A DNA stretch of 49,970 nucleotides. Source: an uncultured Ureaplasma sp. Its GTDB lineage: Bacteria > Bacillota_I > Bacilli_A > Mycoplasmatales > Mycoplasmoidaceae. Below, in pieces: positions 48,142-49,970 of this stretch (position 1 is the stretch's first letter; every line of letters begins with the position of its first letter). The DNA lies in the NCBI GenBank assembly GCA_947039515.1, contig CAMQYY010000006.1:1-49970 (forward strand), in the 5' to 3' direction. Both the position numbers and the translations under genes were made by a program. Under the pieces are notes generated by a model. The model had not been told where the DNA came from. It saw only the letters and a list, made by a program, of their open reading frames with translations, and ran no database searches.

Positions 48142-49970
48142 ATGAAAAAAAATATTTTATCAAAAATACTAACATTAGGAGCTGTTGCAACTCCAATTTT
48201 AGTGGGTACTACTTTAGTTACTACTTCTTCAAATATAAATTTAAATAAAAATACTTTAACAATTGCAAATAGAATTAGTAATGATACATTATCAGTTCCT
48301 GAAAATGGCATTATTGATCTTGTATTTGTTAGTAATCTAATTGAAACTAAAAAAATTGATACTTCTTGAGATGGTTCTTTAGTTGAAGCTGATTTTGAGA
48401 GTGCAATTAGTGTTGCTGATGGTGCTTTTTCAAGCCAAAGCGATGTAACATCATTAACTTTACCAAAATCTGTTAGATTAATTAATTCTAATGCTTTTAA
48501 TGGAGCAAGTACTTTAACTACTATTTCTGCTCTTGGTGTAAGAAATATTGATGATGGTGCTTTTGCTGGAGCAAATGCTATAATTCCATCAGGAATTAAA
48601 TTAACAGAAAGTGAAAATATTAAACCAACAGAAGCTAATGCTACTAAGTGAGGAACTCAATTAGACAAGTTAGATATAAAAACTCCAATTGCTCCAATAA
48701 TGCCTGAAAACAATGTCATTAATTCTCAATTTGTTGATGATTTAATTACTTATAAAGTAGATACAATAGTTGATTGAGAAGGTGTTTTAATTATTGATGA
48801 TTTTACAAATGCAGTTGGTGTTGCTAATAATGCTTTTAGAAATAAATCAACTTTAACTTCAATAACTTTACCAGATACAGTTCTAACAATTGGTTCTGAT
48901 GCTTTTAGTGGAATGACTGGTATTACTGGACTTGAAGGCAGTAAAATTAATTTAACATATAGTGAAAATATAAAACCTGGTAATGCTCAGTTTTGAGGAA
49001 TTGACGTTGCTAAATTGAATATTACTGGTTCTCCAGAAATGCCATTAATTCCTGAAGATGGCATTATCACTAGTAATTTTGTTAATCTATTAATTGAATT
49101 TAAAAATTCTCTATTACCAACAGGAAGTCCTTGAGATGGCGTTTTAGTTGATTCTTATTTTACAAATGCAATTAGTGTTGCTGATGCTGCTTTTCAAGGA
49201 AATATTGAAATTAAGTCAATAACTTTACCAACGTCAGTTTTAAAAATTGGTGATAATGCTTTTAGTGGAGCAACTAATTTAACCACTATCTCTGCACTTG
49301 GTGCAACAAGTATTGGTGCTGATGCTTTTGCTGGAACAACAGGTATAATTCCATCAGGAATTAAATTAACAGAAAGTGCAAATATAAATGTTGATCAAGC
49401 TGCTACATGAGGTATTGAACCTGATAAATTAGATATAACACCAGCAGTTGTTACTCCTCCAACAGTTCCTACAGATGGGATTATCACTACTGCATTTGTT
49501 ACTGAATTAATTGCTTATAAAAATTCTCAAGCAACGGTTGAGAACCCTTGAGATGGTTCTATACTTGAAAATGATCTTGTTAATGCAATTAGTGTTGCTG
49601 ATGCTGCTTTTCAAGGAAATATTGAAATTAAGTCAATAACTTTACCAACATCAGTTTTAAAAATTGGATTAGATGCTTTTAATGGAGCAGCTAATTTAAC
49701 TACTATCTCTGCACTTGGTGCAACAGATATAGCTCCTAGAGCTTTTGCTGGAGAAAATGCTATAATTCCATCAGGAATTAAATTAACAGAAAGCACAAAT
49801 ATAGATGTTGATCAAGCTAGTGTTTGAGGTACTACTGCTGATAAATTAGATATAACACCAGCAGTTGTTACTCCTCCAACAGTTCCTGAAGATGGTATTA
49901 TTACTGCTGCATTTATTACTGAATTAATTGCTTATAAAAATTCTCAAGCAACGGTTGAGAACCCTTGAGA
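48142..49970 (+). CDS. Surface protein 5, cut by the right window edge
   Basis: At least 609 residues, open to the last base. Signal segment MKKNILSKILTLGAVATPIL, then four full BspA-like units and the start of a fifth, with the spacer 'VPEDGIIT...FVTELIAYKNSQ' and 'PWDGS-x-L-E'. Units near the edge repeat with a 417-base period (139 codons) and are nearly identical, for example around 49171 and 49588, and around 49504 and 49921. The C-terminal anchor is not in view. Confidence 0.85.
49171..49970 (+). repeat. Tandem 417-base units in surface protein 5
   Basis: Segments at 49171 and 49588 (strand AISVADAAFQGNIEIKSITL) and at 49504 and 49921 (LIAYKNSQATVENPW) repeat at exactly 417 bases. In-frame expansion or loss by slippage or recombination is expected. 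Confidence 0.75.

Noticed and set aside
31953-49970. CRISPR-like or satellite repeats in the right third
   Set aside because: The recurring motifs are codon-phased, diverged and part of long open frames; there are no short identical repeats with unique spacers.

Overview
The window comes from a low-GC mollicute that reads UGA as tryptophan. Nearly every gene is continuous only if TGA is Trp, a tRNA-Trp with anticodon UCA is encoded at 22126-22200, and gene content is mycoplasma-like (tmRNA, lone dxs, EzrA-like and FtsA-like proteins, oversized FtsH). The tmRNA tag contains an ELNSFEINQL-like core that reminds me of the Mycoplasma (Malacoplasma) penetrans tag, and large BspA-like repeat proteins are present, so I infer a Malacoplasma-like member of the pneumoniae group. 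This is inference only; no search was run.

Layout. 1-6510 is a defence island. A dinucleotide-repeat gene is cut by the left edge. Next is a type III restriction-modification pair (res, mod) whose mod carries an 18-copy GA repeat and is out of frame in this copy. Divergent from mod is a three-gene operon: an OLD/AbiL-like AAA ATPase, a RloB (TOPRIM-like) protein and a small HNH nuclease. The mod/ATPase intergenic region holds two perfect 20-bp inverted repeats, one over the mod ribosome binding site and one between the two promoters. The island abuts tRNA-Thr(GGU) and tmRNA.

6519-13448 (minus strand) holds tmRNA, a LemA/membrane-protein pair, the operon hrcA - unknown - dxs, and rpsD. 13892-22067 (plus strand) is housekeeping: ezrA-like, a YqaJ-like nuclease, thiI, a DHH phosphoesterase, hpt and ftsH, in an order partly like that of Bacillus. 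22126-29689 holds tRNA-Trp, a reduced division cluster (mraZ, rsmH, FtsA-like, no ftsZ next to it), a ComEC-like channel, an iron-type alcohol dehydrogenase and a CNNM/CorC-type membrane protein. lysS and rpsU (29795-31570) close the core part.

31953-49970 is a tandem array of giant surface proteins: four complete genes (1037-1805 residues), one decayed copy and one gene cut by the right edge. Each has a Cys-less signal segment, many units of about 115-140 residues made of BspA-type (LRR_5-like) repeats and, where complete, a C-terminal membrane anchor with a short charged tail. The first and fourth complete genes share about 824 identical bases at their 3' ends, 12.76 kb apart, and there are long internal duplications. 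The array is therefore built to vary by recombination, while the restriction loci vary by dinucleotide slippage.
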